Source of the DNA: Campylobacter concisus | Lineage (GTDB): Bacteria; Campylobacterota; Campylobacteria; Campylobacterales; Campylobacteraceae | NCBI GenBank assembly: GCA_018375265.1 | Contig: JAHADO010000087.1 | Span: forward strand, 1 to 5,919 | DNA: 5,919 nucleotides | Direction of reading: 5' to 3' | Part shown: one piece after another, positions 1 to 5,919 of the stretch | Layout: each line of letters opens with the position of its first letter | Position numbering within the stretch: the stretch's first letter is position 1 | Notes under the pieces: model-generated | The model's input: the letters and a program-made list of their open reading frames with translations, nothing else | Database searches by the model: none | What the model was told of the DNA's origin: nothing | Position numbers and translations under genes: made by a program

Positions 1-864
1 TAGCTCAGTCGCCTCGTAAGGGACTAAAATTTTATCTTTTGAGCTATTCTTAGCTAGCTCGCTAAATGCCCCGACCCTGTCACGCGCAAGCAAAAATTCA
101 GCCGCATTTGCGTTTTTGCTCATGCTGTCATTTATCATATCCATAGCCTCTTTTTGAGCCGTTGCAATGGCGATTTGCTCGTATTTTTTCGCATCAGCCA
201 TACGCTCGATCGCCTCTGCTTGAAGCACTTTTTCTTGTTTTAGCGCCTCTGCGTTTCGGATGAGTGCCTCTTTTTCAGCCAAGGCTTTTAGCTCGATCGC
301 GCGCTTTTCACGCTCAGCCTTCATCTGCATATTCATCGCCTCTTCGATACCAAGCGGGACAGAAATTTCAGAAATTTCAACCCTCATGATCTTTACGCCC
401 CAGTTGCCAGCTGCATCACCAAGAGCTACTTGAAGTGCGGCATTTAGGCGGTCACGTGAGCTTAGCGTATCATCAAGGTTCATCGCTCCTATCTCGCCAC
501 GAAGCGTTGTCATGGCTAAATTTGCAATGGCGCGTTTGTAGTTATCAACATTATAAACCGCCATTTTTGCGTCAAATACCTTTAAAAAGACGATGCCATC
601 GACACTAATATTAACATTATCTTTTGTGATGACTTGCTGTTTTGTGATATCAACAAGTTGCTCTTTTATAGTTATGATCGCTCTTATCTGATCGACAAAT
701 GGGATGATGATGTGAAATCCTCCATCAAGCACCTTGTGAAATTTACCAAGTCGCTCGATCAGCAGGTTATCTGCTTGCGATACGATCTTGATGCCAGCTT
801 TTAAAAACAAAAATGCAAAAATGACCAAAACAACGACTAAAACGCCAAATGTCTCAACTTGCAT
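1..864 (-). CDS. SPFH/Band 7 membrane protein (QmcA/paraslipin-like), C-terminus cut by window edge
   Basis: The reading frame is open for 288 codons from an ATG at 864 to the left edge with no stop. It starts MQVETFGVLVVVLVIFAF, giving one membrane helix at about residues 6-22. An SPFH (stomatin/prohibitin/flotillin/HflK) domain follows at about 28-180, with the family-like stretches NLLIERLGKFHKVL, GGFHIIIPFVD and VKIMRVEISEIS. Residues about 182-245 are rich in Ala, Glu and Lys and should form the coiled coil that drives oligomerisation. The last visible residues, KILVPYEATEL, resemble the hydrophobic end of paraslipins, and QmcA is about 305 residues long, so probably only a short tail is missing. 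AAGGAG at 870-875 lies 5 bases before the ATG and supports the start. SPFH proteins form ring or microdomain scaffolds in the inner membrane, often with NfeD or the FtsH protease. No NfeD gene is visible here, though one could lie beyond the left edge. The family call is firm; the exact subfamily and physiological role are not. Confidence 0.93.
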   Translation of the reverse strand, partial: MQVETFGVLVVVLVIFAFLFLKAGIKIVSQADNLLIERLGKFHKVLDGGFHIIIPFVDQIRAIITIKEQLVDITKQQVITKDNVNISVDGIVFLKVFDAKMAVYNVDNYKRAIANLAMTTLRGEIGAMNLDDTLSSRDRLNAALQVALGDAAGNWGVKIMRVEISEISVPLGIEEAMNMQMKAEREKRAIELKALAEKEALIRNAEALKQEKVLQAEAIERMADAKKYEQIAIATAQKEAMDMINDSMSKNANAAEFLLARDRVGAFSELAKNSSKDKILVPYEATEL

Positions 865-903
865 CTTCTCTCCTTTAATTTATAATTTGTTATTTTCTTA
901 AGT

Positions 904-911
904 ATTATAAT
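904..911. promoter_or_regulatory. Self-complementary -10 element between divergent genes
   Basis: ATTATAAT is its own reverse complement, so it contains TATAAT on the plus strand (906-911) and TATAAT on the minus strand (909-904). The plus-strand box would give a transcript starting near 918, about 29 bases before the short lipoprotein. The minus-strand box would start near 897, about 33 bases before the SPFH gene. Both distances are normal. Flanking DNA is T-rich with no clear -35, as expected for Campylobacter sigma-70 promoters. A second plus-strand TATAAT at 881-886 is an alternative for the rightward gene. The boxes are seen directly; their use as promoters is inferred. Confidence 0.6.
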
Positions 912-946
912 ACATTTTTAAATTTTATCTTTTAAAAAGGATCAGC

Positions 947-1375
947 ATGAAAAATTTTATCTTTGCACTAAGTGCAGCTCTACTTTTAGCAGGTTGCGCT
1001 ACGTCAAACCAAAGCGCGAGCGTCCCACAAGGCAAATGTGAAGTAAAAGGTAGCTGCATGGCTCCAGTAAGCAGCATCGAAGGCACTTATAAGGCATTTT
1101 TACCTTGCGCTAGCTGCATGGGCATAGACTCAACCCTCACACTAAAAAAGGATGGCACATTTGAAAGTGTGATGAACTATAAGTCAAAAGACAACTACAA
1201 AGCCGTTAGCAAGGGCAAATACTCAGTCAAAAACGGCGTCATCACAACCGTTGATGAGTATAAAGAGAAGAGCTTTTATAAGATCGAGGGAGAGAGCCTA
1301 AAGATGCTTGACATGGATCAAAAAGAGGTCACTGGCGAGCTAAAAGATAAATACATCTTTAAACGCGTAAAATAA
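947..1375 (+). CDS. Short NlpE-like lipoprotein (copper resistance/envelope stress family)
   Basis: This 142-residue protein begins with a lipoprotein signal peptide, MKNFIFALSAALLLAGC, whose lipobox LAGC makes Cys17 the lipidated residue. After a Ser/Gln-rich linker the mature part is one small beta-rich domain, about residues 43-142. Its YKAFLPCASCMGIDSTLTL motif matches the N-terminal domain of E. coli NlpE, where the CxxC lies in the sequence LPCADCEGI. Here the pair is Cys54 and Cys57. Two more cysteines, Cys31 and Cys37, sit in the linker and are not part of the usual family pattern as I know it. E. coli NlpE is an outer-membrane lipoprotein that activates Cpx signalling and was linked to copper tolerance; this protein lacks the C-terminal domain of that version. 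AAAGG at 936-940, six bases before the ATG, supports the start. It is the first gene of a rightward block with a second NlpE-like lipoprotein and an MFS exporter. The fold assignment is good; the function is inferred from the family. Confidence 0.88.
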   Translation: MKNFIFALSAALLLAGCATSNQSASVPQGKCEVKGSCMAPVSSIEGTYKAFLPCASCMGIDSTLTLKKDGTFESVMNYKSKDNYKAVSKGKYSVKNGVITTVDEYKEKSFYKIEGESLKMLDMDQKEVTGELKDKYIFKRVK

Positions 1376-1383
1376 ATTTTAAA

Positions 1384-1411
1384 GGCAAAATGATATAATT
1401 TTGCAATTTTT
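1384..1411 (+). repeat. AT-rich hairpin with T-run spanning the internal promoter
   Basis: GCAAAAT (1384-1390) and ATTTTGC (1397-1403) are perfect inverted copies around the six-base loop GATATA, followed by AATTTTTT (1404-1411). The form is that of a Rho-independent terminator, but only two of the seven stem pairs are G-C, so it should be weak. It could partly stop transcripts from the upstream lipoprotein gene. The same bases include the -10 box of the next gene, so the symmetry may be incidental. Confidence 0.4.
1390..1398 (+). promoter_or_regulatory. Extended -10 promoter for the long lipoprotein and exporter
   Basis: TGATATAAT is a perfect extended -10 (TGnTATAAT) with its TATAAT at 1393-1398. 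Transcription would begin near 1405, leaving a leader of about 19 bases that carries the AAGGAG ribosome site. This lets the second lipoprotein and the MFS gene be transcribed separately from the first lipoprotein. No -35 is recognisable, which is usual for Campylobacter. Confidence 0.6.
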
Positions 1412-1417
1412 AAGGAG
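1412..1417 (+). promoter_or_regulatory. Ribosome binding site that fixes the lipoprotein start at 1424
   Basis: AAGGAG is followed directly by an in-frame TTG at 1418 and, six bases on, by an ATG at 1424. A start at 1418 would leave no spacer, whereas the ATG has ideal spacing. The ATG also gives a cleaner signal peptide, so 1424 is the better start. Confidence 0.85.
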
Positions 1418-1423
1418 TTGCAA

Positions 1424-2629
1424 ATGAAATATCTTTTTGCCATACTTATCTCATTTTTCATCATCGGCTGCGCGAAAAATGAAAATTTAAAGCCACAAAA
1501 TCAAGAACAAACACAAAAATCAAAAGAAGAAAAACCTCTTCTTAGAGATGAAAAACCCAAAAAACCAGAAAAACTAATACTTTCAAACTCTATCTACACG
1601 AGCTACTACACAACCTTGCCATGCTCAAACTGCGAGGGCGTGAAGACCATCTTAACTCTAAATAAAGACAAAACCTACACAAAAACTATGCTTACAATGG
1701 ATAAGGCTGCTACCTTGGTAGAAAAAGGTGGCACATTTGATGTCGATGAGAGCGCTATCGTGCTAAAAGATGAAAGTGGCGCACTAAGCTACTTTGTGCC
1801 AAACAAAAACTCACTTCTTCAGCTTGATGATAAGAAAAATAAGCGAGTTGGCGTGCTAGCTCAAATTTATAACTACGAGCCAGTAAATAAAGCATATAAA
1901 GATAGTTTTTTTGCTAGATTTTCTAAATTTAAAGACAAAAATGGCTTTTTAGAGCTTGTGCTTGTGCCTAGCAAAAATGGCGCAAAAATAAGCTTTTACT
2001 CATCGCTAAAAGATGGCTCGCCACTTTGTAAATTTAACTCAGAGCTGCTTTATGACAAAGGCATTTTTTACCTTTTAGACGAAAAAGGCGTGGCTTTAAG
2101 CGTGCATAAAACCGCTAACGACATCTTCATAATCGCAAACGATAAAATTTGCAAAAACGCTCACATAAGCGGGCACTACAAAAGAGAAAAAGGCAGATCT
2201 AGCCTCTTTGGCAAGGGCTTTTTTGCAAAACTTACAAACGAGTCAGCAAATGCTGATGTGATGAAATTTTATGGCGCAAAAAACATAAAAAGAGACAATA
2301 CTAAAAAAGAAAATAGCTACATCGTCACAAGCAAAAACGAGAGAATTTTTGAATACACCTTGCTAAATGGCATTATTACAAGCATCGAAATTTACTCAAA
2401 CGAGTTTAAAACTCCTGAAAACATCAGCCTAAAATCAAATTTCAAAGATATAAAAAACGCCCTTGTTATCTCTAAATTTCAAAGCGACGCAAACAATATC
2501 TATCTAAAAATAGATAGCCACGACATGCTAATAAAGCTTAAAAATCCGCTCGCACAAGAGATAACAAGCTTAAGCCAGATCCCAGACGAGGCGCAGATAG
2601 AGCAGATAACTCTGATGTGGAACCAGTAG
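1424..2629 (+). CDS. Long multidomain lipoprotein with N-terminal NlpE-like domain
   Basis: Starting at the ATG at 1424 gives 401 residues. MKYLFAILISFFIIGC is a lipoprotein signal with the lipidated cysteine at 16, followed by a highly charged Lys/Glu/Gln linker to about residue 50. Residues about 55-145 form an NlpE-like domain with LPCSNCEGVKTILTL (CxxC at 67 and 70), clearly related to the preceding gene product. Residues about 160-255 form a second, probably beta-sheet domain containing CKF at Cys202 and a second cysteine at 243 shortly before GHYKR. The two could form a disulfide. Residues about 265-401 form a third region, without cysteines, that I cannot assign. E. coli NlpE also has a C-terminal domain after its CxxC domain, but the total there is only about 236 residues. 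The stop is one base before the MFS start, indicating cotranscription and probable translational coupling. The N-terminal family call is good; the role of the C-terminal half is unknown. Confidence 0.85.
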   Translation: MKYLFAILISFFIIGCAKNENLKPQNQEQTQKSKEEKPLLRDEKPKKPEKLILSNSIYTSYYTTLPCSNCEGVKTILTLNKDKTYTKTMLTMDKAATLVEKGGTFDVDESAIVLKDESGALSYFVPNKNSLLQLDDKKNKRVGVLAQIYNYEPVNKAYKDSFFARFSKFKDKNGFLELVLVPSKNGAKISFYSSLKDGSPLCKFNSELLYDKGIFYLLDEKGVALSVHKTANDIFIIANDKICKNAHISGHYKREKGRSSLFGKGFFAKLTNESANADVMKFYGAKNIKRDNTKKENSYIVTSKNERIFEYTLLNGIITSIEIYSNEFKTPENISLKSNFKDIKNALVISKFQSDANNIYLKIDSHDMLIKLKNPLAQEITSLSQIPDEAQIEQITLMWNQ

Positions 2630-2630
2630 C

Positions 2631-3827
2631 TTGAAAGAGTATCTTAAGCTTTTAAAGGACGAGAGAAATTTCCGCCTTTTAAGCACCGTCCAGCTCATGT
2701 GCTACTTTGGTGTGTGGTTCTCGCACACTGGAATTTTTACGCTACTTATCTCGCTTGACGCTCCTGTGTGGGCGCTTACATTAAGTGCGGCGATGGCATT
2801 TATCCCAGGCGTTGTCATCGCTCCGTTTAGTGGCATTTTGGTTGATAAATTTAGCCCAAAACCGATGCTTGTTATCATGATGGCGGTTGAGACCATAAGC
2901 GTTTTTATGCTGCTTTTTATAAATTCGCTTGATTATTTATGGCTACTTTTGCTTATCATTTTTGTTAGAAACGGCGTTGGAGGGATGTATTTTCAAGTAG
3001 AGATGAGCGTGCTACCAAAAATTTTAAGCAAAGAGAGCTTAAAGCTTGCAAACGAGATCCACTCAATCATCTGGGCGGTCTCATACACCGCTGGCATGGG
3101 GCTTGCAGGCGTTTATATACACTTTTTTGGCATAAAAAGCGCCTTTTTGCTCGACGGAGCTCTTTATCTTTGCAGTTTTGGCTTTTTATATCTTTTAAAA
3201 CTAGACGAGCTAAAGCCAGAATTTATAGAAAAACCTCTGAAAATGCTAAAAAATGGGCTTAAATACCTAAAAGAAAATAGGCTCATCGTGCATCTTATAT
3301 TTTTGCATGCCTTTGTTGGCATCACAGCTTATGACGCGTTGATCGCGCTTTTGGCTGACTATAGATACGCAAATTTACTCTCAACCTCGCTAGTTATTGG
3401 TCTATTAAACGCCTCAAGGTCGATCTCGCTTATGTTTGCACCGGCCATGCTTAGTAAATTTATGAATAAAAAAACGCTCATCTACATCTACATCGGTCAA
3501 GGGCTTGGCATCATCATCTGGGCACTCTCTTTGCGAAATTTTTATCTCTCGCTCGTTGGCATCATCTTTGCTGGTTTTTGCACCTCAAGCCTTTGGAGCT
3601 ACACCTACACACTACTTCAGCAAAACTGCCAAAAAGAGTTTTACGGCAGAGTGATCGCGTATAACGATATGGTTTTTCTTGGATTTAGCGCACTTATCTC
3701 ATTTGCGATCGGCTTTTTATACGAGCTTGGACTAAGCGTGGAGATGATCGCAGCCTTTATGGGAAGTCTCTTTTTCATTGGAGCCTTTTACTACCACGTA
3801 GTTTCAAAAAAGTATGAGATAAGGTAG
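2631..3827 (+). CDS. MFS transporter, EntS/MFS_3-like probable efflux protein
   Basis: This 398-residue inner-membrane protein shows about 12 hydrophobic segments in two sets of six (roughly residues 17-190 and 215-390), joined by a charged loop near 190-215 (LDELKPEFIEKPLKMLKNGLK). The MFS motif A equivalent is GILVDKFSPKPML at 68-80, in the loop after helix 2. EFYGRVIAYNDMVFLG at 336-351 matches the R-G-R-V-like loop after helix 10 in the MFS_3/EntS group, which exports siderophores and drugs by proton antiport. The start is TTG at 2631, one base after the lipoprotein stop, and gives a normal N-terminus (KEYLKLLKDERNFRLL). No good Shine-Dalgarno sequence precedes it, so translation probably depends on ribosomes finishing the upstream gene. 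The next in-frame ATG at 2697 would cut into helix 1 and also lacks a ribosome site. The substrate is unknown; its lipoprotein partners suggest an envelope or metal/toxicant role, which is inference. Confidence 0.88.
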   Translation: MKEYLKLLKDERNFRLLSTVQLMCYFGVWFSHTGIFTLLISLDAPVWALTLSAAMAFIPGVVIAPFSGILVDKFSPKPMLVIMMAVETISVFMLLFINSLDYLWLLLLIIFVRNGVGGMYFQVEMSVLPKILSKESLKLANEIHSIIWAVSYTAGMGLAGVYIHFFGIKSAFLLDGALYLCSFGFLYLLKLDELKPEFIEKPLKMLKNGLKYLKENRLIVHLIFLHAFVGITAYDALIALLADYRYANLLSTSLVIGLLNASRSISLMFAPAMLSKFMNKKTLIYIYIGQGLGIIIWALSLRNFYLSLVGIIFAGFCTSSLWSYTYTLLQQNCQKEFYGRVIAYNDMVFLGFSALISFAIGFLYELGLSVEMIAAFMGSLFFIGAFYYHVVSKKYEIR

Positions 3828-3834
3828 TTGCGTC

Positions 3835-3860
3835 TAAATGGCTAGAAATCCAGCCATTTA
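3835..3860. terminator. Hairpin between convergent genes, likely bidirectional terminator
   Basis: TAAATGGCT (3835-3843) and AGCCATTTA (3852-3860) are perfect 9-base inverted copies around an eight-base loop. The hairpin fills the 40-base gap between the MFS stop and the chemoreceptor stop on the other strand. Downstream on the plus strand the sequence is T-rich (TATTTG); on the minus strand the end of the stem supplies only TTTA. It fits a terminator best for the rightward block and less well for the leftward gene, because neither side has a long T-run. Confidence 0.65.
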
Positions 3861-3867
3861 TATTTGC

Positions 3868-4950
3868 TTACTTTCTAGCAGCTTTTACCGCTTCAAGTAA
3901 CTCTTCAAAGCCTGCTTTACTTGAGTGCTCGACGTCTTTTAGTATCTCGACACCTGCTAAATGTCCCTTATTTTTGTCAGCAAAAATCGCCATAGCCTTA
4001 TCTAGTCCGTGATGGACATTTTCGTGGTGTGCAGCTATGCTTGAGAGGGTTCTTGGATCTTTGATGATGGTATTTTTCACATCCTTTTCATACCACTTGC
4101 CAAATCTACATTCATGCACACTTTGAATTTTATTTATCTCGCCAATCAAGACGCCTCGGTAGCCATTTAGCTTCATATTGATGTGATCTATCTTGCCGTT
4201 ACTGACATTGACCTCATTTGTTACGTTTAGCGCTTGATTTAGGATGTTTTGCGTGTTGGCATTTACGCTTGAGATGTTGCCCTCAAAGCCACCTAAAATT
4301 TGCATCGCATTTGCTGAAATTTTAGAGAAATTCTCGCTCATTTCGATCATTGTGTTTGCACTTTGCTTAAGGCCATTTATATTTACTTCAACCTCAAGTG
4401 TAGCCTTTTGCGTGCGCTCTGCAAGCTTTCTAACCTCATCTGCAACGACTGCAAAGCCTCGTCCATGCTCACCCGCACGAGCCGCCTCGATAGCAGCATT
4501 TAGCGCTAGCAAATTTGTCTGATCTGAGATGTCTTTTATGAGATTTATGATCTCAACGATAGAATTTACGCTTCCATCAAGCGAAGAGGCGTCGTTTGAG
4601 AGATCGCCGCTCATCTGGTTCACTTGCTCGATCGAGCTTAAAATTTCAGCCGTTTGAGACTTTAGCTCGCCTGTTTCTTTGAAGGTTTTTTCATTTAAAT
4701 GGTTTATATTTTCAAGCATTTTTAAATTTTCTTCGATGGTTGATTGCAAGAAATTCATACCATCTTGATAGCTAGTAAGCAGCAAATTTACAGCCTCTTG
4801 CTTATCCTTAGCTTGCTCTTTTGGCTCGCAAGTTTTGGCATTTTTTAGCTCATTTTTAAGTGCTAAAATCTCAGCCTTTAAAGCTTCATTTTCTCTCTCT
4901 AAAGCTTCATTTTTACTACCAAGCTCTTTACTTTTGCTGTCAAAAAACAT
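3868..4950 (-). CDS. Soluble methyl-accepting chemotaxis protein with CZB zinc-binding domain (TlpD-like)
   Basis: The 360-residue protein has no membrane segment, so it should act in the cytoplasm or at the edge of chemoreceptor arrays. Residues about 8-40 form a short coiled coil with NEAL repeats. The MCP signalling domain covers about 60-255; its hairpin tip, about 140-181, contains [19 protein letters not shown] and [19 protein letters not shown], the site that engages CheA and CheW. The C-terminal part is a chemoreceptor zinc-binding (CZB) domain with the diagnostic CRFGKWY at 281-287. Likely zinc ligands are His256, Cys281, His309 and His313. The related Helicobacter pylori TlpD (about 433 residues) senses reactive oxygen and hypochlorous acid through this zinc-cysteine site, so redox taxis is the best guess. 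The start has AAAGGA six bases upstream (4957-4962). It lies 46 bases downstream of argH on the same strand, with a promoter-like site in the gap. The name tlpD is not assigned because orthology was not tested. Confidence 0.94.
   Translation of the reverse strand: MFFDSKSKELGSKNEALERENEALKAEILALKNELKNAKTCEPKEQAKDKQEAVNLLLTSYQDGMNFLQSTIEENLKMLENINHLNEKTFKETGELKSQTAEILSSIEQVNQMSGDLSNDASSLDGSVNSIVEIINLIKDISDQTNLLALNAAIEAARAGEHGRGFAVVADEVRKLAERTQKATLEVEVNINGLKQSANTMIEMSENFSKISANAMQILGGFEGNISSVNANTQNILNQALNVTNEVNVSNGKIDHINMKLNGYRGVLIGEINKIQSVHECRFGKWYEKDVKNTIIKDPRTLSSIAAHHENVHHGLDKAMAIFADKNKGHLAGVEILKDVEHSSKAGFEELLEAVKAARK
4880..4913 (-). repeat. 21-base-spaced direct repeat encoding a coiled-coil heptad
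   Basis: The 13-base word AAAGCTTCATTTT occurs at 4880-4892 and again at 4901-4913, exactly 21 bases apart. Read on the minus strand the copies encode successive NEAL units (residues 14-17 and 21-24) in the chemoreceptor's N-terminal coiled coil. The seven-residue spacing matches one heptad, so a local duplication of one coiled-coil turn is a simple explanation. Confidence 0.7.
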
Positions 4951-4983
4951 TTTTCATCCTTTAAAATTTGTAAATTTTGCGTA

Positions 4984-4989
4984 ATTATA
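4984..4989 (-). promoter_or_regulatory. Putative -10 box for the soluble chemoreceptor
   Basis: TATAAT reads on the minus strand from 4989 to 4984, in the gap between the argH stop and the chemoreceptor start. Transcription would begin near 4977, about 27 bases before the ATG. The DNA is AT-rich with no clear -35. No terminator hairpin is visible in the gap, so read-through from argH is also possible. Confidence 0.5.
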
Positions 4990-4996
4990 ACTCTTT

Positions 4997-5919
4997 TTAC
5001 TTAAGCCAGTCGTCTAAAATTTGAATTTGCTCTTCAACACTTTTATTTGCCGTGCCACCTTTTGAAGTGCGGGCCTCTTTTGAAGCGTGAAGATCTAGAA
5101 ATTTTATGGCATTTTCATCTAAATTTTCATCGACACTTTTTAGCTGCTCTTTGTTTAGCTCACTTAGATCAAGCCCCAAGCTTTCAGCCTTTGCGACAGC
5201 CTTGCCAGTGATAAAGTGCGCCGTTCTAAATGGGATATTTTTCTCACGCACTAGGTAGTCCGCTAGATCAGTGGCGCTTAGATGCCCAGTTTTTGTCGCT
5301 TTTAGCATATTTTTTTCATTAAATTTAGCCGTTTTTATCATCTCATTTAGGATGGTAGCCGAGCTTAAAATGGTTGCAACACTATCAAAAACACCCTCTT
5401 TATCTTCTTGCATATCTTTATTGTAAGCAAGCGGCAAGCCTTTCATCGTCGTTAGCAGCGCTACTAAATTTCCATTTACACGCCCAGTTTTGCCGCGTAT
5501 GAGCTCGGCGACGTCTGGATTTTTCTTTTGAGGCATGATGGAGCTACCCGTGCTGTAAGCGTCACTAATGCTTACAAAGCCAAATTCTTGAGAGCTCCAA
5601 AGTATGAGCTCCTCACAAAGTCTAGAAGCGTGCGTCATAAAAACGCTAATGTTAAATAAAATTTCAAGCGCAAAGTCGCGGTCGCTCACGCTATCCATCG
5701 CATTTTGCGTGCAGCCTGCAAAGCCAAGCTCGCTTGCAACGATAGTTCTATCTATCTTGTGCGGCGTGCCTGCAAGGGCTGCTGAGCCAAGCGGACTTAG
5801 GTTATTTCGCTCATACGAGCTGACAAATCGCTCAAAATCCCTCTTAAACATAAACGCGTAAGCTAGCAAATGGTAGCTAAGGCTTACTGGCTGGGCGTGC
5901 TGAAGGTGCGTGTAGCCTG
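4997..5919 (-). CDS. argH: Argininosuccinate lyase, N-terminus cut by window edge
   Basis: ArgH cleaves argininosuccinate to arginine and fumarate, the last step of arginine synthesis in the cytoplasm. The frame is open from the right edge (first whole codon at 5917) to a TAA at 4997, giving 306 residues of a protein that is usually about 460-470. The first visible residues, [12 protein letters not shown], are the conserved substrate-binding segment containing the catalytic-region histidine. [12 protein letters not shown] (coded at 5513-5548) is the fumarate lyase superfamily signature and carries the catalytic serine loop. The C-terminal end includes [13 protein letters not shown], typical of ArgH and different from adenylosuccinate lyase or fumarase. 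A TTG at 5867-5869 could be mistaken for a start, but conserved ArgH sequence continues upstream of it without interruption, so the true start lies beyond the window. No frameshift or missing motif is seen in the visible part. Confidence 0.96.
   Translation of the reverse strand, partial: GYTHLQHAQPVSLSYHLLAYAFMFKRDFERFVSSYERNNLSPLGSAALAGTPHKIDRTIVASELGFAGCTQNAMDSVSDRDFALEILFNISVFMTHASRLCEELILWSSQEFGFVSISDAYSTGSSIMPQKKNPDVAELIRGKTGRVNGNLVALLTTMKGLPLAYNKDMQEDKEGVFDSVATILSSATILNEMIKTAKFNEKNMLKATKTGHLSATDLADYLVREKNIPFRTAHFITGKAVAKAESLGLDLSELNKEQLKSVDENLDENAIKFLDLHASKEARTSKGGTANKSVEEQIQILDDWLK

Noticed and set aside
361..378. Tandem GAAATTTCA-type repeat inside the SPFH gene
   Set aside because: It encodes the Glu-Ile-Ser-Glu-Ile-Ser stretch at residues 163-168 of the conserved domain and is explained by repeated codons, not by a regulatory site.
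1418..1420. TTG as the start of the long lipoprotein
   Set aside because: It directly abuts AAGGAG with no spacer; the ATG at 1424 has six-base spacing and a normal signal peptide.
2702..2896. Minus-strand open frame of 64 codons inside the MFS gene
   Set aside because: It lies wholly antisense to a well-supported membrane protein gene and has no ribosome site or recognisable protein pattern.
4244..4522. Plus-strand open frame of 92 codons inside the chemoreceptor gene
   Set aside because: It is antisense to the highly conserved MCP signalling region; its hydrophobic, Ser/Ala-rich product is what the reverse strand of that region would yield.
4951..4957. Overlapping ATG in GGATGAAAAATG before the chemoreceptor start
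   Set aside because: It is in a different frame from the receptor and overlaps the ribosome site, so it is not a plausible start.
5604..5861. Plus-strand open frame of 85 codons inside argH
   Set aside because: It is antisense to conserved argH sequence, and neither its start nor its product shows independent support.
5867..5869. TTG as the start of a shortened argH
   Set aside because: Conserved ArgH sequence ([12 protein letters not shown]) continues upstream in frame to the window edge, so this is an internal leucine codon.

Overview
The window looks like ordinary chromosome from an epsilonproteobacterium, most likely a Campylobacter of the C. concisus group. This assignment rests on AT-rich DNA with many AAATTT tracts, TATAAT -10 boxes without a clear -35, a TlpD-like soluble chemoreceptor, and protein sequences of Campylobacter character. 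It is inferred without any database search. There are six protein-coding genes, two of them cut by the window edges. No gene-free stretch exceeds about 85 bases. I saw no tRNA, rRNA, CRISPR array, insertion sequence or phage gene.

Left part (1-864, minus strand): a membrane-anchored SPFH/Band 7 protein of the QmcA/paraslipin type. Its start lies inside the window and its last residues run off the left edge. An 82-base spacer with a self-complementary -10 element (ATTATAAT) separates it from a rightward block of three genes.

Centre (947-3827, plus strand): a short NlpE-like lipoprotein, a second and longer lipoprotein with the same NlpE-like CxxC domain plus extra C-terminal domains, and a 12-helix MFS exporter that starts one base after the lipoprotein's stop. 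A second promoter (TGATATAAT) lies just before the long lipoprotein. The layout suggests an envelope module in which two related lipoproteins sense or bind something (copper, redox state or misfolded lipoproteins are the family precedents) beside an efflux pump. The substrate cannot be read from the sequence. This block is the most interesting part of the window.

A perfect 9-bp hairpin at 3835-3860 separates this block from the convergent genes on its right.

Right part (3868-5919, minus strand): argH (argininosuccinate lyase, last step of arginine synthesis) enters from the right edge without its N-terminal third. It is followed 48 bases downstream by a soluble methyl-accepting chemotaxis protein with a C-terminal CZB zinc-binding domain. 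The chemoreceptor has its own RBS and a likely promoter in the gap, so it is probably not strictly dependent on argH transcription.

I found no clearly novel system. The best leads are the tandem NlpE-like lipoproteins with the coupled exporter, and the unassigned C-terminal half of the longer lipoprotein.
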